From positions 35,720,766 to 35,784,765 of the forward strand of contig NC_081185.1 in assembly GCF_029867415.1 (NCBI RefSeq): 64,000 nt of DNA, given 5' to 3'. Position 1 is the first letter of the stretch, and the number at the start of each line of letters is the position of its first letter. Origin of the DNA: Vicia villosa (Eukaryota; Streptophyta; Magnoliopsida; Fabales; Fabaceae). Positions 34,515-47,046 of the stretch are shown one piece after another. Under the pieces are notes generated by a model. It did not search any database, was not told the origin of the DNA, and saw nothing but the letters and a program-made list of their open reading frames with translations. The position numbers and the translations under genes were made by a program.

Positions 34515-37500
34515 ATGGCTGAGATGCAAACTCAGTTGACAGAAGAGATGAATGCACATATGACACAGTTTATGGAGGCGTTGGCTAACGTCGCCAGGGG
34601 TAAGGAAGATTTGCGAGTTCTCATCGAAAATTCCAGAAGGACTGAAAATGATGGAAGACAGTATGGTTTATTTGATCATGTATCGGGTCGTATTGATGAT
34701 CATCATGATGAGAATGAGTTCAGGCGTCCTAACTATGTTCCTTATAATCCTTTCAATCAGAACTAAGGGTTCCCACCGCCACCTCCGTCTCGTTTGTTGG
34801 GGGAAAGAGGTAATCAGAATAGAGGGCATCTTGAGGTTGACCTGGAGAATATGGACCAGCTGTCTAGACACAATGCAGATGGTGCACAAGATGAGGGTGT
34901 AAAGATTCGAATGATTGAAGAGCGTCTGAGGGTTGTTGAAGGAAAAAGGTGTGTTGGGCATGGATATCACTAACTTGGGATTGGTTCCTGGTGTGCGGGT
35001 TCCACCAAAGTTCAAAGTGCCAAATTTTAACAAATAAAACGGAACTACATGTCCCCTGACACACGTCAAAGCTTACTACCGCAAATGTCGGTTTATTCAG
35101 AGGATGAAGATTTCCTGATGCACTTCTTCCAAGATAGCTTGGCTGGAGCTTCCTTGGAATGGTACATGCAACTTGAGCGTGCACACATTCATTTGTGGAT
35201 AGATCTTGTTGAGGCGTTCACCAAGCATTATCAATATAATGTTGATATGGCACCTAACAGGACCCAGTTGCAAAGTTTGGTTCAGGGCTCTAAGTATTCA
35301 TTCAAAGAATACGCCTAGAAGTGGCGTGAGTAGGCAGCAAGAGTGCAACCCCCGATGACAGAGAGGGAAATGATTGATATGTTCACAAGCACACTATCTG
35401 GACATTACTATTTGGCTTGTAGTACGTCTGCAAGTTTTGGTGAAATGGTTAGATGTGGTGAATGTGTTGAGATGGGCTTGAAAATGGGAAAGATACAGTT
35501 GGGTGGTGTCGCTAGTTCTGTTGGTGGAAAGAAACCGTCAGAGGGTTATTCCAGAAAAAAAGAAGGAAACGCAGATGCTGTGTATGGGCGAAGTGGCCAA
35601 GGAAAGAGTAATTTTCAGGTTAATGCTGTTACAATTCCTATGCCACAACATCAACAACAACAGAAGGGTCAGCACCCTCAGTATCAGAATAACCAGTACC
35701 GTCAGAGAAGGGATAGAAAGATTGATCCGATTCCCATGACATATGCTCAGTTGTTGCAACACTTGCTCAAGATTGGGAAGATCACTTTGAGGGATGCTCT
35801 GAATGCTCGTGATCATCAATCTCCGAACTATAATGCGAATGCGCGTTATGCTCTCCATTCTGGTGCTACTGGACATGATACAGAGAGGTGTATTGCGTTG
35901 AAGAACAAAGTCCAGAACCTGCTAGATCAGAATGTTATTCAGTTCACTCCGACGCCCAATATTGTCAACAATCCGATGCCAACTGTCGGAGGCTCCGGTG
36001 TGAATGCTATTGAAAATGAAGGGATGAATGTGGTGTCTGAGGTGAGTCTTCTGACATTTCCACTCCTATCGGTAAAGCAGAATTTGATCAATGGTGGTTT
36101 ATTCCCAGGTTGTAGTATTGATTGTGTGAATTGCAAAAATCAACCTGAGGGTTGTGATGAATTGAAGGGTATGGTTCAGAAATTGATTGATGAAGGTCCT
36201 GTGCAATTTTACCAAAAGTTGAGAAACTAGAGGGTTGCGAATGAGGAGGTAGCTGTAATTTCCGTCCCGTATGATCCCGTGGCTCCTATCAGCATTCAGG
36301 TGCCAATTCAGATACCCATTGATATTCCATATGAAGAGCAACTAGCGGCGTTGATGATTACTATTCCTGGGCCGATTCCTTATGAAAGTGAGAAGGCTAT
36401 TCCGTGGCATTATGGGTCCGATGTCTACTACTATGGTACCAAAGAGGAAGAAGGGCCGTCTAGAGAGAAATTTGATGAGACTGCAGTCGCAAATGATGAT
36501 AATTTCACTGGTACTGGTAGAATCACTCGCAACGGTAGGCTAAAGGTAAATAAGTGGCGATTGAGGGCCAGAGTAATCCTCCAATCCAGAATGGGGCATC
36601 CGATAATGTTGTATCTTCCAAAGATATGAAGGAATTATTGAGAATTATCAAGAAGTCTGACTATAAAGTTGTTGATCAGTTGGGTCAGACTCAATAGAAG
36701 ATCTCCATCTTACACTTGTTGATGTGTTCGGAAGTTCATAGGAATGCTTTGTTGAAAATTTTAAATAATGCTTGTGTGTCGCAAGAGATATCTGTGAATC
36801 AGTTGGAAGCGGTGGCCAATAATATCTCAGCGGGAAACGGCTTGGGGTTTACTGATCGTGATCTCCTGCCAGAGGGGAGAAACCATAACAAGGCATTGCA
36901 TATCTCTATGGAATGCAAGGGGACGACTCTGTCTCGTGTTTTGGTAGATACCGATTCTTCCTTGAATGTGCTTCCCAAATCAGCCCTCATGAGAACTGAT
37001 TATTCTAGAGTTGAGTTGAGGCCCAGTGAGTTGGTGGTGCGTGTTTTCGATGGTTCAAGGAGATCCGTGTTTGGAGAGGTAGATTTTCCAATCCATGTTG
37101 GTCCTCAAATCTTCACCACCACCTTTTATGTGATGGATATTCAGCCTGTGTATTGTTGCTTGTTGGGACGACCATGGATTCACAAAGTTGGCGCTATGAC
37201 GTCCACTTTTCACCAGAAGTTGAAATATCCAATTGATGGCAAGTTTGTGACAGTCTGTGGTGAAGAGGATTATATCGTCAGTTATCTGACCTCTTTCTGA
37301 TATGTCGAGATCGAAGGTGAAATACACGAAACTCCATTTCAGGCATTCGAGGCCGTGAATGTTGTGAAAGCTCCTATTCTTGGGGTGGTGAAGCCAGAAA
37401 CGCCTATGTCTTTGTTGAAAGATGCGCAGGAGATTGTTGAGACTGGAAAAGTTGCAGGCTGGGGGCAAGTAATTGATGTGCGTCCCAAGTTTGACAAGAA

Positions 37501-37738
37501 TGGACTCGGTTTCAGTCCTGGAAAGCAAAGTGTGGCGCCCAAGCCTGGTATCCTCAGCCAGGTCAAGTTCGTGAGTGGAGGTGTCATTCAAGATGGTCAG
37601 GTGAATGCCATCGTCAATGGTGAAGAAGTGGACAGTGACTATGATTTTGATAGCTGGATTCATCCAAGTATTCCTGGGGAGACGCTTCGCAACTGGACAA
37701 TTGAAGATGTCATTCAAGTCACACAGGCTCAAGAGTAA
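34515..37738 (+). pseudogene. Ogre2 gag-protease (exon 1), frameshifted
   Basis: Same order as Ogre1: N-terminal coiled coil from 34515, Gag core near 35070-35500 (HFFQDSLAGASLEWYMQLE, QYNVDMAPNRTQ), a histidine/cysteine knuckle-like motif near 35850-35900, and protease near 36950. The active site reads V-D-T-D-S-S rather than D-N-G-S-S, so the catalytic glycine is lost. LGRPWIH is kept near 37150. Lesions include stops at 34764, about 35035, 35317, 35332, 36228 and 37298 and several frameshifts (34948 region, 35085 region, 36540-36700). It ends at TAA 37736-37738, which overlaps the intron donor. It lacks the Ogre1 peptide repeat. Confidence 0.82.
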
Positions 37739-37998
37739 TTTTCTTGTTTTCATATTTCTTATCATGCAATAATTCCTATGCTCTGCCTAAGGCGTAGTGA
37801 ATCATTTGTAGGGCCATGCAGTTTGAATTTTCAAAATTAATCATAAATAAAAGGACGTTTTTTGCATCCAAATGTTTTGTTCCTCGTCTTTCTTTTAAAA
37901 CTTTTCCTTCATAAATGGAAATGTTTCCTTTTACACCCACATGCACAAAGCTTAAAAAATATAAAAATAAGAACTAAAATAAAACATCAATCTTGCAG
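37735..37998 (+). other. Ogre2 intron between protease and RT
   Basis: Donor GA|GTAATT (37734/37735) overlaps the stop TAA. Acceptor 'atcttgcag|a' is at 37998/37999. Splicing gives GA + A = GAA and stays in frame with the RT ORF (codon at 38000). At 264 nt it is AT-rich. Conservation of the GA|GTAA...CAG|A arrangement in two elements with otherwise different intron sequence supports use. Confidence 0.85.
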
Positions 37999-40900
37999 AT
38001 GTTCCACCACCACGAATTCCATTGGTAACAGTCCCGCTATGGCTTGTTATGATTTTGACAATCGGATATACCAAGCCGAGGAGGAAGCTTATGAAGACTG
38101 TGATCTTCCTGATAAGTTGGCCAGATTGTTGAAACAGGAAGAGAAAATGATACAGCCGCATCAGGATGTAATTGAGATGGTGAATGTTGGCACCGGGAAA
38201 CAGGCCAGAGAAGTCAAGATAGGGGCTGCGCTTGAGAATAATGTGAAGTAGAGGTTTATTGCTATGTTGAAAGAATATGCGGACATCTTCGCTTGGTCAT
38301 ACGAGGATATGCCGGGTCTTGATACAGATATTGTGGTACACCGTCTACCTCTCAAGGAAGATAGTCCTCCCGTCAAGCAAAAGTTGCAAAGGACTCGCCC
38401 GGATATGTCTGAGAAAATTAAGAAAGATGTTGAGAAACAGTTTGACGCTGGTTTTCTACAAGTTGTGAATTACCTTCTGTGGGTTGCGAATATTGTTCCT
38501 GTGCCAAAGAAGGACGAAAAGGTCCGGATGTGTGTTGATTATAGAGATCTGAATGGGGCGAGTCCGAAAGATGATTTTCCTCTTCCCCACATTGATGTGC
38601 TGGTGGATAATACGGCTCCTTTCAAGGTGTTTTCCTTCATGGATGGCTTCTCTGGGTATAATCAGATCAAGATGGTACCAGAAGACATGGAGAAAACAAC
38701 ATTTATCACACCGAGGGGAACGTTCTGCTGTAAAGTCATGCCTTTTGGGTTGAAAAATGAAGGGGCAACGTATCAGCGCGGCATGGTCTCTTTTTCACGA
38801 CATGATTCACAAAGAGATTGAGGTGTATGTCGACGACATGATTGCAAAATCTCATATTGAAGAAGAGCACTTGGTTCATTTGCAGAAGTTGTTTGAAAGG
38901 CTTCGGGATTTCAGACTGAGGTTGAATCCAAACAAGTGCACTTTTGGAGTGCGATCTGGAAAGCTATTGGGCTTCGTTGTTTGTGGGAAAGGTATCGAGG
39001 TTGATCCTGCAAAAATAAAAGCTATACAAGAGATGCCTGAGCTGAGAACAGAAAAAAGAGGTTCGTGGTTTCTTAGGGAGGTCGAACTACATTGCTAGAT
39101 TCATCTCTTATCTTACAACCAATTGTGAACCAATATTCAGGTTGCTAAGAAAAGATCAGACGGCCAGATGGAATAATTATTGTCAAAAAGTATTCGAAAA
39201 AGTGAAAGAGTATCTGCAGGAACCTCCGATACTAATGCCTCCAGTTTCAGGAAGGCCTTTGATTATGTACCTCACAGTTCTTGAAAACTCAATGGGACGT
39301 GTGTTGGGTCAACATGATGAGTCTGGCCGAAAAGAGCATGCAATATACTACCTTAGCAAAAAGTTTACCGACTGTGAATCCCGATACTCACTGCTCGAGA
39401 AAAATTGTTGTGCTTTGGTGTGGGCTGCTCGCCGGCTGAGACAGTATATGTTGGTTCACACCACCTTGTTGATTTCCAAGATGGATCCTATCAAGTATGT
39501 TTTTGAGAAGCCCGCTCTATCCGGTAGAGTAGCTAGGTAGAAAATGATTTTGACTGAATATGATATCCAGTATACTACCCAGAAAGCCATCAAAGGTAGT
39601 GTGCTGGCAGATTATCTTGCGCATCAGCCCGTAGAAGACTATGAACCCATGAAGTTTGAATTCCCCGATGAGGATGTTCTGTACATCAGAGATTGTAACA
39701 TTCCCGGACCAGAGGAAGGACCCGAACCAGGATCACGATGGACACTCGTGTTCGACGGTGCCTCTAATGCACTCGGGAATGGTGTGGGAGTTGTAATTAC
39801 TTCTCCTTCAGGTTTTCATATTCTGTTTACAACCAGAATCTGTTTTGATTGCACTAATAATATGGCTGAATATGAAGCTTGCATCTATGGTATTGAAGCT
39901 GCGACTGATTTGCGAATCAAGTACTTGAAAGTTTATGGGGATTCCAATCTTGTCATTACCCAGATCAATGGAGATTGGTAAACTCGCCATCAGAATCTGA
40001 TTCCATACAGGGAGCATGTGATGAGACTTATTATGTACTTCGATGAGATCACATTGAACATATTTCTAGAGAAGAGAACAATCTTGTTGATGCTCTCGCT
40101 ACTTTAGCTTCCATGTTCAAAGTGAAGTGGGCTAATGAGGCGCCTAACATCACCATCAATAGGTTGGACGAGCCAGCATTTTTCTTTGAGGATGATGTCG
40201 AAATAGATGGTAATCCCTGGTATTATGATATCAAAAAGTTCCTCGAAACTCAAGAGTATCCTCCCGAAGCGTCGGTGACTGATAAGAAGTTTCTGAGAAG
40301 GTTCGTGGCAAAGTTCTACCTTAATGGTGGGGTGTTGTACAAGAGGCATCATGATGGTGTGTTACTCCGTTGTATCGTGAAGGAAGAAGCCTCGAAAACC
40401 ATCGAAGAAATGCATGAAGGCGAGTTTAGAACCCAATCCAGTGGGCATACGATGGCTAAGAAGATCTTGAGGGCTGGTTATTATTGGTCCACTATGGAAA
40501 CCGATTGTCATAACCATGTCTTAATTTGTCATAAATGTCAGATCTACGCTAACAAAGTGCACGTGCCGTCTGTGTCATTGAATGACTTGACTTCTCCGTG
40601 GCCTTTCGCAATGTGGGGAATTAACATGATTGGAGAGATTAAGCCTACTTCTTCCAATGGACATCGCTTCATTCTAGTTGCCATCAATTACTTCACCTAG
40701 TGGGTTGAAGCCGCATCTTATGCGAACGTTACTAAGCAAGTGATTACCCATTTCATCAAGCACAATATGATCTATCGTTATGGGATTCTCGAGAAGATCA
40801 TTACTGATAATGGATCGAATCTCAATAACAAGATGATGAAGGAGCTTTGCGAGTCCTTCAAGATCAAACATCACAATTCTTCTCCATACCGTCCAAAGAT

Positions 40901-41465
40901 GAATGACGCTGTTGAAGCGGACAACAAGAATATTAAGAAGATTGTACAAAAGATGGTAGTGACGTACCGAGATTGGCATGGGATGCTGCCTTTCGCTTTG
41001 CATGGTTACCGTACTTCAGTGCGTACGTCTACTAGGGCAACTCCCTTTTCACTTATTTACGGCATGGAAGCGATTTTGCCAGTTGAAGTTGAGATTCCAT
41101 CCTTGAGGATTATGAAAGACGTCGAGCTTGACGAGTCATAATGGGTACAGAATCGGATGGACTAGTTGAATCTCATAGATCAGAAGCGTCTAGCGGCTAT
41201 TGGTCATGGTCAGGTGTACCAGAAGAAGATGAGAAAGGCTTTTGATAAGTGGGTGCAACCCCAAAGCTACAAGCCAGGCGATCTTGTACTCAAAAGAATC
41301 ATCCTTCCTCAGGGAGATCCTCGAGGGAAGTGGACTCCGACGTATGAAGGCCCCTTTGTTGTGTAGAAAGTATTCTCTGGATGTGCCATGATGCTTGCAA
41401 TAATGGATGGCGAGAACTTTCCGCATCCTGTGAACGCAGATGTTTTCAAAAAATACTTCGCATAG
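37999..41465 (+). pseudogene. Ogre2 reverse transcriptase, RNase H and integrase (exon 2)
   Basis: Domain order matches Ogre1: RT with FAWSYEDMPG near 38288 and YVDDM near 38825, first RNase H lacking its aspartate, archaeal-type RNase H (FDGAS near 39755, AEYEA near 39868, GDS near 39937), then integrase uninterrupted here. HSS-type zinc finger: QSSGH near 40437 (first His replaced by Gln), CHKC near 40530. The first catalytic Asp of integrase is Asn (AAC, 40623-40625, GINMIG). The second Asp (ITDNG) and Glu remain. Stops at 38249, 39538, 39979, 40698, 41139, about 41163 and 41364, plus frameshifts near 38780, 39060 and 40060, show long decay. Ends KKYFA at TAG 41463-41465. Confidence 0.85.
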
Positions 41466-41534
41466 ACCTGATAAAAAAAATGAAAGAAAAAAAATGAAGC
41501 AGGCAAAAGAATGAAAAAGAAACAAATATACCCG

Positions 41535-41564
41535 CTAAATTGAAAACCCGAAAGGGCGGCTTAG
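41535..41564 (+). other. GAAA-tetraloop hairpin after integrase (Ogre2)
   Basis: CTAAATTG / CGGCTTAG pair with two G-U wobbles and one mismatch around AAAA + CCCGAAAGGG, followed by 'gcaaaa'. It matches the three hairpins of Ogre1. Confidence 0.65.
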
Positions 41565-43329
41565 GCAAAAAAGGGACAAAAGCGAACGACTACATCTCGC
41601 ATGCCACCATGGCAATCACCCTTCATACATGTTTGGAACGCTTAGGGCTCCCGACTGAGGGATAAGCAAGATGCCTTGTATCTTGAGTTTGTGCACCACT
41701 GGCACAGCTCAAACCCCTAAAGAATTCACAAACTCCAGTCGCTGTGTTCAGACTCCCGAACGAGGGATAAGCAAGACTCAATGTTTTTGAGATTGCATCG
41801 TTGGAAGCTCAAATCCCTAAAGCATTCACAAGTCCCAACCGGGTCCACACGCTCTATTATGCTACTTCAACTAGCCATCAAGTCTGGCAGTGATCAGTCC
41901 TAATAAGTACGGTCTTCCAAAGCAAGGGGATGAGAACGTCAAGGTTATAAGGGCTATAGCGAAATCGGGACCAATGGATATCCATTTCACATTTCCATTT
42001 CTCTTGTATTCACTATTATGCAGTTACCTCTTATTAGGAATTGCTTCCTATATGTATTCGCCTCTTACGGGCATGTTTTCCAATTGATAAAGTCCTTTTC
42101 ATCTTAAAGGTGTATCTCTTTTTATTTTACTGTTTTGTTTGCATAAAACGTCCTGAGTTTGTGTTGAACTTTGCATATGAAAACTGCATTGCCTTTATAA
42201 TGCATGATTAGAAATGATAAAGCCTTTAAATTTACTTCGAAGTTTTGTGTAATAAGGATGGAAGACAACGATGTCATGCTATGTCTTGGAGCAGTTTCAT
42301 CTGTTTATCTCGCAGGTACATCCTTTTGAGTACATCATGACGATGCGTCAGTGGATTTAGCCAAGCGCTGAATCCTCATTCTCCAACAAAGTGCATCCAG
42401 GTGAAGCTTTCTTTTGTTCCAAGATTCCCATCTCCTTAGAAAAGCACATTTCAATGAGATCTCCATGCTTCAGAATTCCTTCCCCAGTGGAATGTTCTCT
42501 CTCCAGTTGAATCATGATGGAATGGTATCTGATTCCCCAGCTCTTAATGAGGTTCCTTGCCCGAGTTCCTCATTTTCCCCAATAAAGCGTTTTTCTCCCC
42601 AACAGATTGACCTGTTTTCCCCAGGAGAGTTATCTTATTCCCCAAAGGAGGTGTTTTCTTAAAAGGTTCTTATGCTAGATTCCTTATCCCCAGCGGATTT
42701 CTCATCTCCTTAGTGGATCGTTATGCAGAAGTAGTCATCTTCCCCCATTGAGGCATTCCTTAGCAGAGATTCACATGCATCCACAGCAGAATCTATTTCT
42801 GTCAAGGACTTCCCCAACGGAAGGCGTTCTACATAAGCAAGTTGGTTATTCCCCATCAGGATCGTCTCCATGACTTGCATTTATCTCCGTATCTCCAAAG
42901 TGTCGAGAATTTTCTTCTCCTGTGAATTTTCCAAGGTATTCCCCAACCAGGATTTATTCCCCAGCCAAAGCTCGCGTCTAGATTTGATCATCTCCAGTAG
43001 ATTTTTTATCTATCTTTGCCAGCTCGCAGTCGTGACCCTTGGTCACTCATTTTGTCCTCCCCGCAGAGTTCCATGCTCTCTCCAAGACTTCTTCATCAAT
43101 TCAGTGCTCCTCCGTTGCTCTCCCAAACAGCGTCCGAATCATGCATCATTCGCATTGTATTCTTTAAGTGTGTAGAGATTCCATTCTTGGAATACTACTC
43201 CGTAAAACATTCATACATGCATCATGCATAAATCATATCATATCTGTTTTTTTCTACAGGAAAGTCATCAAGATATTCAAATGCCTCCTAGAGAGCAACT
43301 TGCCTAATCATTACAGGCGCTTATCCTGA

Positions 43330-44000
43330 TGCTCAAATCAGAAGAAGTTTGTCTCCCTATCCTGACATTGTTAGATCAGATGAAGGCCTACTTATTCCCG
43401 ATGCCCTCAGATCAGTTGAAGATATTTGTTCCTATCCTGATATTCAGTTCATTTTTGAAGGAACCGCCTCCGAATCTCGTCGATCTTCTGAAGGAGCAAG
43501 CCTGCTGATCCTTCAGATCAGTCAAAAATGTCTACGTCCTGACGATTTATTTTCGTTCACAAGAAGAACTCGTCTTCCCAGTCCTGATGCCTACTATCAA
43601 TTGAAGATGTTTTCTTTTCCCGGCGTACGCAGTTCGGAAGAGATATATGTTCCTATTCCTGATAAATCAGACTTTCAATTGAGGGAACCGCCTCCGGATC
43701 TCGTCGATCTTACGAAGGAGCAAGCCACTGATGCCAAGATCAGATGGAGATATCTACCTGATTGACTTTGTAATTTAGAAGAGGATTGTTCTACTTATTT
43801 TCTGGCATCGCGCCCAGATCAGTTTAAAGACTTCCTTTCCTGGTGTACACAGTTCAGAAGAGATATTATTCCTGTCCTGATAAACCAGACTTTCAATTGA
43901 GGGAACCGCCTCCGGATCTCGTCGATCTTACGAAGGAGCAAGTCGCTGATATTCAGGTCAATTGGAATATCTGCCTGATGCTTTAATTGCATCAGATGGA
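43330..44000 (+). repeat. Tandem repeat of about 220 bp, 3 copies
   Basis: 'gaaccgcctccg(g/a)atctcg' recurs at 43461, 43685 and 43903 (steps of 224 and 218 bp), each followed by 'tcgatctt.cgaaggagcaag'. Confidence 0.85.
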
Positions 44001-44364
44001 GATGTCGCCTTGATGCCCAGATCAGAGATACTTACTACCCGTTGATGCCCAAATCAACTGGTATATCTCCTTTCGATTCCCAGATCGACTAAGACATCTA
44101 TCCCTGATTCCTGTTCGGAAGACATCTGCTGCGTCAAACACCCTGATCAGTCAAAGATGTTCCTTCTCTTGATGCCCAAATCAATTGAAGTATTTTTCCC
44201 CCTGCGTGTGGGGTTGCATGTTCCTTCTTATCGCAAGTTAGAGCTACTAAATTATCCAGGTCAATTGAACTTTTTTCTCCCTGTTTGCGGGGCGGTACGT
44301 GCCTTCTTATTACAAGATGGAACCTTCTATTGATCAAGAGCGTAAATTTTTGAGTTCATTCTGG

Positions 44365-44444
44365 TATTCAATCTCCTTCCACCTCAACGGTTCAAAACTT
44401 TCGTTTCTCGCTCGTCAGGTTCAAGAAGTTTGAATAGGAGCAGC
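44365..44444 (+). other. PPT-proximal hairpin and plus-strand primer of Ogre2
   Basis: TATTCAA (44365-44371) pairs with TTGAATA (44430-44436). GGAGCAGC (8 nt) follows, then the LTR at 44445. Confidence 0.6.
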
Positions 44445-45476
44445 TATTGCACCCCAAAATTTGCCCTCTTTATTTGAGCTATAAGTTATCAAATACGTTT
44501 ATTTCGTCGTTCGAAAAGGGAGGAAAAATAATAATGAGTTTTCATGGTTTTAAGGGAATGTGAAGTGAAGATTGGTTTATACGGTAAAAATGCGAAGAAA
44601 TTCATAAGTCTTAGCTGGAAGGTGCTATGAGTTTGGTTCTCGTGTGGTCAAGACTATTTCGACGTTCCCTACAATTTTCGTGTTTTGCTTAGAAACCAAT
44701 TCTATGAGGAAGGCGGCGGAATTAGCAAATTACTTGAGCTTTCACAGTGAAAAATGGTGTTGAATGTAAGTTTTCGGGCATTAGAAAATTCATATCTCAT
44801 GATCCGTCTGTCGGATTCGCTCGAAATTTTAACTACAGCTCCGTGCCATTATTCTCAAGATTTCATATGTTCAGACCGTCGACCAATTATACACAGAAAA
44901 TTCCCAGCATTTTGAAGAGCGTCGTGGTTTTTCAGTGAAAAGTGTGTTTTCGGGTATGTCGTGACAAGTTTGAAAATTCATAACTTCTTCGATTTTTATC
45001 ATATGAGGTCCATTCAAGCGGAATTCTCTAGTAAATTTTGTTAGCTTCTATTCTTCGTCACACGTGCTCAGTTAGATTTCGAACCGAAGGATGAGTTTTA
45101 TCAAGTTCTTTGAGCAGTACTCACAAAATTTTGCACAGGCGCGCCAGATAAATCGGCGTTTCTCGTCATTCAAACGCGCGTAATTTCTTTACCGCTTATC
45201 GAATCGAGACGATTCTCGCGGCTATGAGTCACAAATTTAGTCATCTTCGAATTGGCATTGGTCCCATTCCCGATTTTTCTGCCAAGTCGTATTTTCCCGA
45301 AAACGAGTAAAAAATAAATAGTTAGGGGCGTTTTTGATATTTCACCACTCACTCTATATAAACCATTTTCCCTCTTTTTCTCTCATAACTTCAATTCTCC
45401 AAAAATCTGCATAAACACTTTCTCTCAATTCTCTCTCAATTCCCAAAGATCAAAAACTACAAAAATACACAAAAAG
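44445..45476 (+). mobile_element. Ogre2 3' LTR, left part
   Basis: Matches 28019-29050 of the 5' LTR. The terminal TG has become TA ('tattgcacccc'). TATA-like box at 45355. Interrupted at AAAAG (45472-45476) by the copia element. Confidence 0.9.
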
Positions 45477-47046
45477 TGTTAGACGCTAGGCTTAGGGATC
45501 TAGAGGGGGGGGGGTGAATAGATCACACAGAATTTTTCGGAATTATTTCAAACTTAGGCGAAAGCGTATAGGGATCGACTTGCGTCTATTCCGAACCTCT
45601 ATTGAAAGAATCGGATATGTGATAAAACCACAAAATAGTTAAGGATTATTGATGAAGAGATCGCTTAGAGAATCAAATAGTTACGCTAATGTAAATCGTT
45701 TAAACTACTCACTTGATTAACTTGTTTGCAATGACTTGATAATAGTTGAAGCAATATATCAAACATTTGGTGATGATAACCAAATTGATTATGATTCGAT
45801 GTGTGGTGACTTGTGATGTTTGTGTTAGGTTTTAACACACAAGTTTAACACTTGAACCTTTGATCAATTTGCAATTATAACCAGAATAAAGCGAAATGTA
45901 AACGAAAAGATAAAAGCAATAAGAACACGATATTTGTTCAGGCAGTTCGTTAATCGTCCTTGCTACGACTACATCTGCCCCCAATTCCAAACGGGAATTG
46001 GGATGTCTTTCATTATGATTGAAAACAGTTTATACAAAGAAGATAACAAAGCGATAACAATAAACCGAATATGTTGATCCTTTGAATCTTCTTCCCCTTG
46101 ATCTTGAGCCAGATCATGTATCTTCCAAGAGCTTCACTTTGATTCCCTTGCTGCAGTGTATTGAATTGCTTTGAATCCTTGTTCCTCAATCTTCACACTC
46201 AACTGAATCTTTGATAAAGCCTCTTGATAAAAACCCCAAAAATTCACCAATCTTGGAGGACAAAATCCGCAGATTTTATTCACCAAAAACCCCACAAATC
46301 TTCACCCAGTAGGAATCTTCAATTCCGTTCCATGGACGTTATCGATCTTGAACGCAAACCCTCAACGCAAAAATGATTGTGTGTAGTTGTGTTGGAGTCG
46401 AGACGAAGATCGAAGATGAGAAGCCTTTGTGTATCTTTCAGTTGCTGGTGTTGAGAATGAATAATTAACAGCAAACAATATATATGAGAGCTGGTGTGTT
46501 GATGCAGAGCAAACATACAATTTTAGCATTTTTGAGAAGGTAGGTTGACCTGTTTCATTGATTAGGTCGACCTAACAGAAGCAGATTTAGTTAGGTTGAA
46601 ACTGTTCCCAGTTAGGTCGACCTGTTGGAGGTTTAGGTCGACCTAAAATTAGTTGAAATGTGTTCTTGGGACTTTTCTTCAGTTTAGGTCGACCTAGGAG
46701 TGTTGGTGAGTCGACCTAACAGTGAGGTGTGCAAATCTCTTCAATTTAGGTCGACCTAGGAAGGTAAGTGGGTCGACCTAACAGTGGCATGTTTGAATCT
46801 TCTTTGTCTGCCTTAATTTGAGTCGAGCAAATGATGTACTCGGTCGACCTATTTGATGCAAAACCACATTCTGAGTGATTTGAGCTTTATAGGTTGACCT
46901 AGACACAGGGTAGGTCGACCTACATTGTCTTGGATAGCCAATACTTGCTTTTCCTTGAGTCATTCACTTGTGCCTTTGTTGTTTTTTCACTTATGGTGTT
47001 TGCCATGAATCAAAAACTCCTTGGTGAGTATAGGTTTGTACTTACA
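45477..47046 (-). mobile_element. Copia 3' LTR (1570 bp)
   Basis: Plus-strand ends are 'tgttagacgctaggcttagg' and 'gtataggtttgtacttaca'. Seven palindrome groups (46541-46921) lie upstream of a TATA-like stretch (46478-46486) in the element's orientation. Confidence 0.9.
46541..46921 (-). repeat. Palindrome doublets, TAGGTCGACCTA (copia 3' LTR)
   Basis: Centres at 46546.5/46568.5, 46597.5/46618.5/46639.5 (a triplet), 46690.5/46712.5, 46752.5/46774.5, 46824.5/46845.5 and 46895.5/46916.5. Steps are 22, 21, 21, 22, 22, 21 and 21 bp. One partner in several pairs has GTTGAC or GTCGAG instead of GTCGAC. Confidence 0.92.

Larger units (their letters stand above)
41466..44444 (+). other. Ogre2 3' untranslated region
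   Basis: A single tetraloop hairpin (41535-41564) follows integrase. Two diverged copies of a unit of about 130 bp lie at 41640-41850 ('gagggataagcaaga'). A 'ttccccag'-rich stretch follows at 42420-43000, then a tandem array of about 220 bp (43330-44000), then the hairpin before the LTR. The 138-codon ORF at 43349 lies inside the tandem array and is not supported. Confidence 0.7.

Noticed and set aside
43349..43765. 138-codon ORF in the Ogre2 3' UTR
   Set aside because: Lies in a 220-bp tandem array with no domain; the frame is open because the repeat happens to lack stops.
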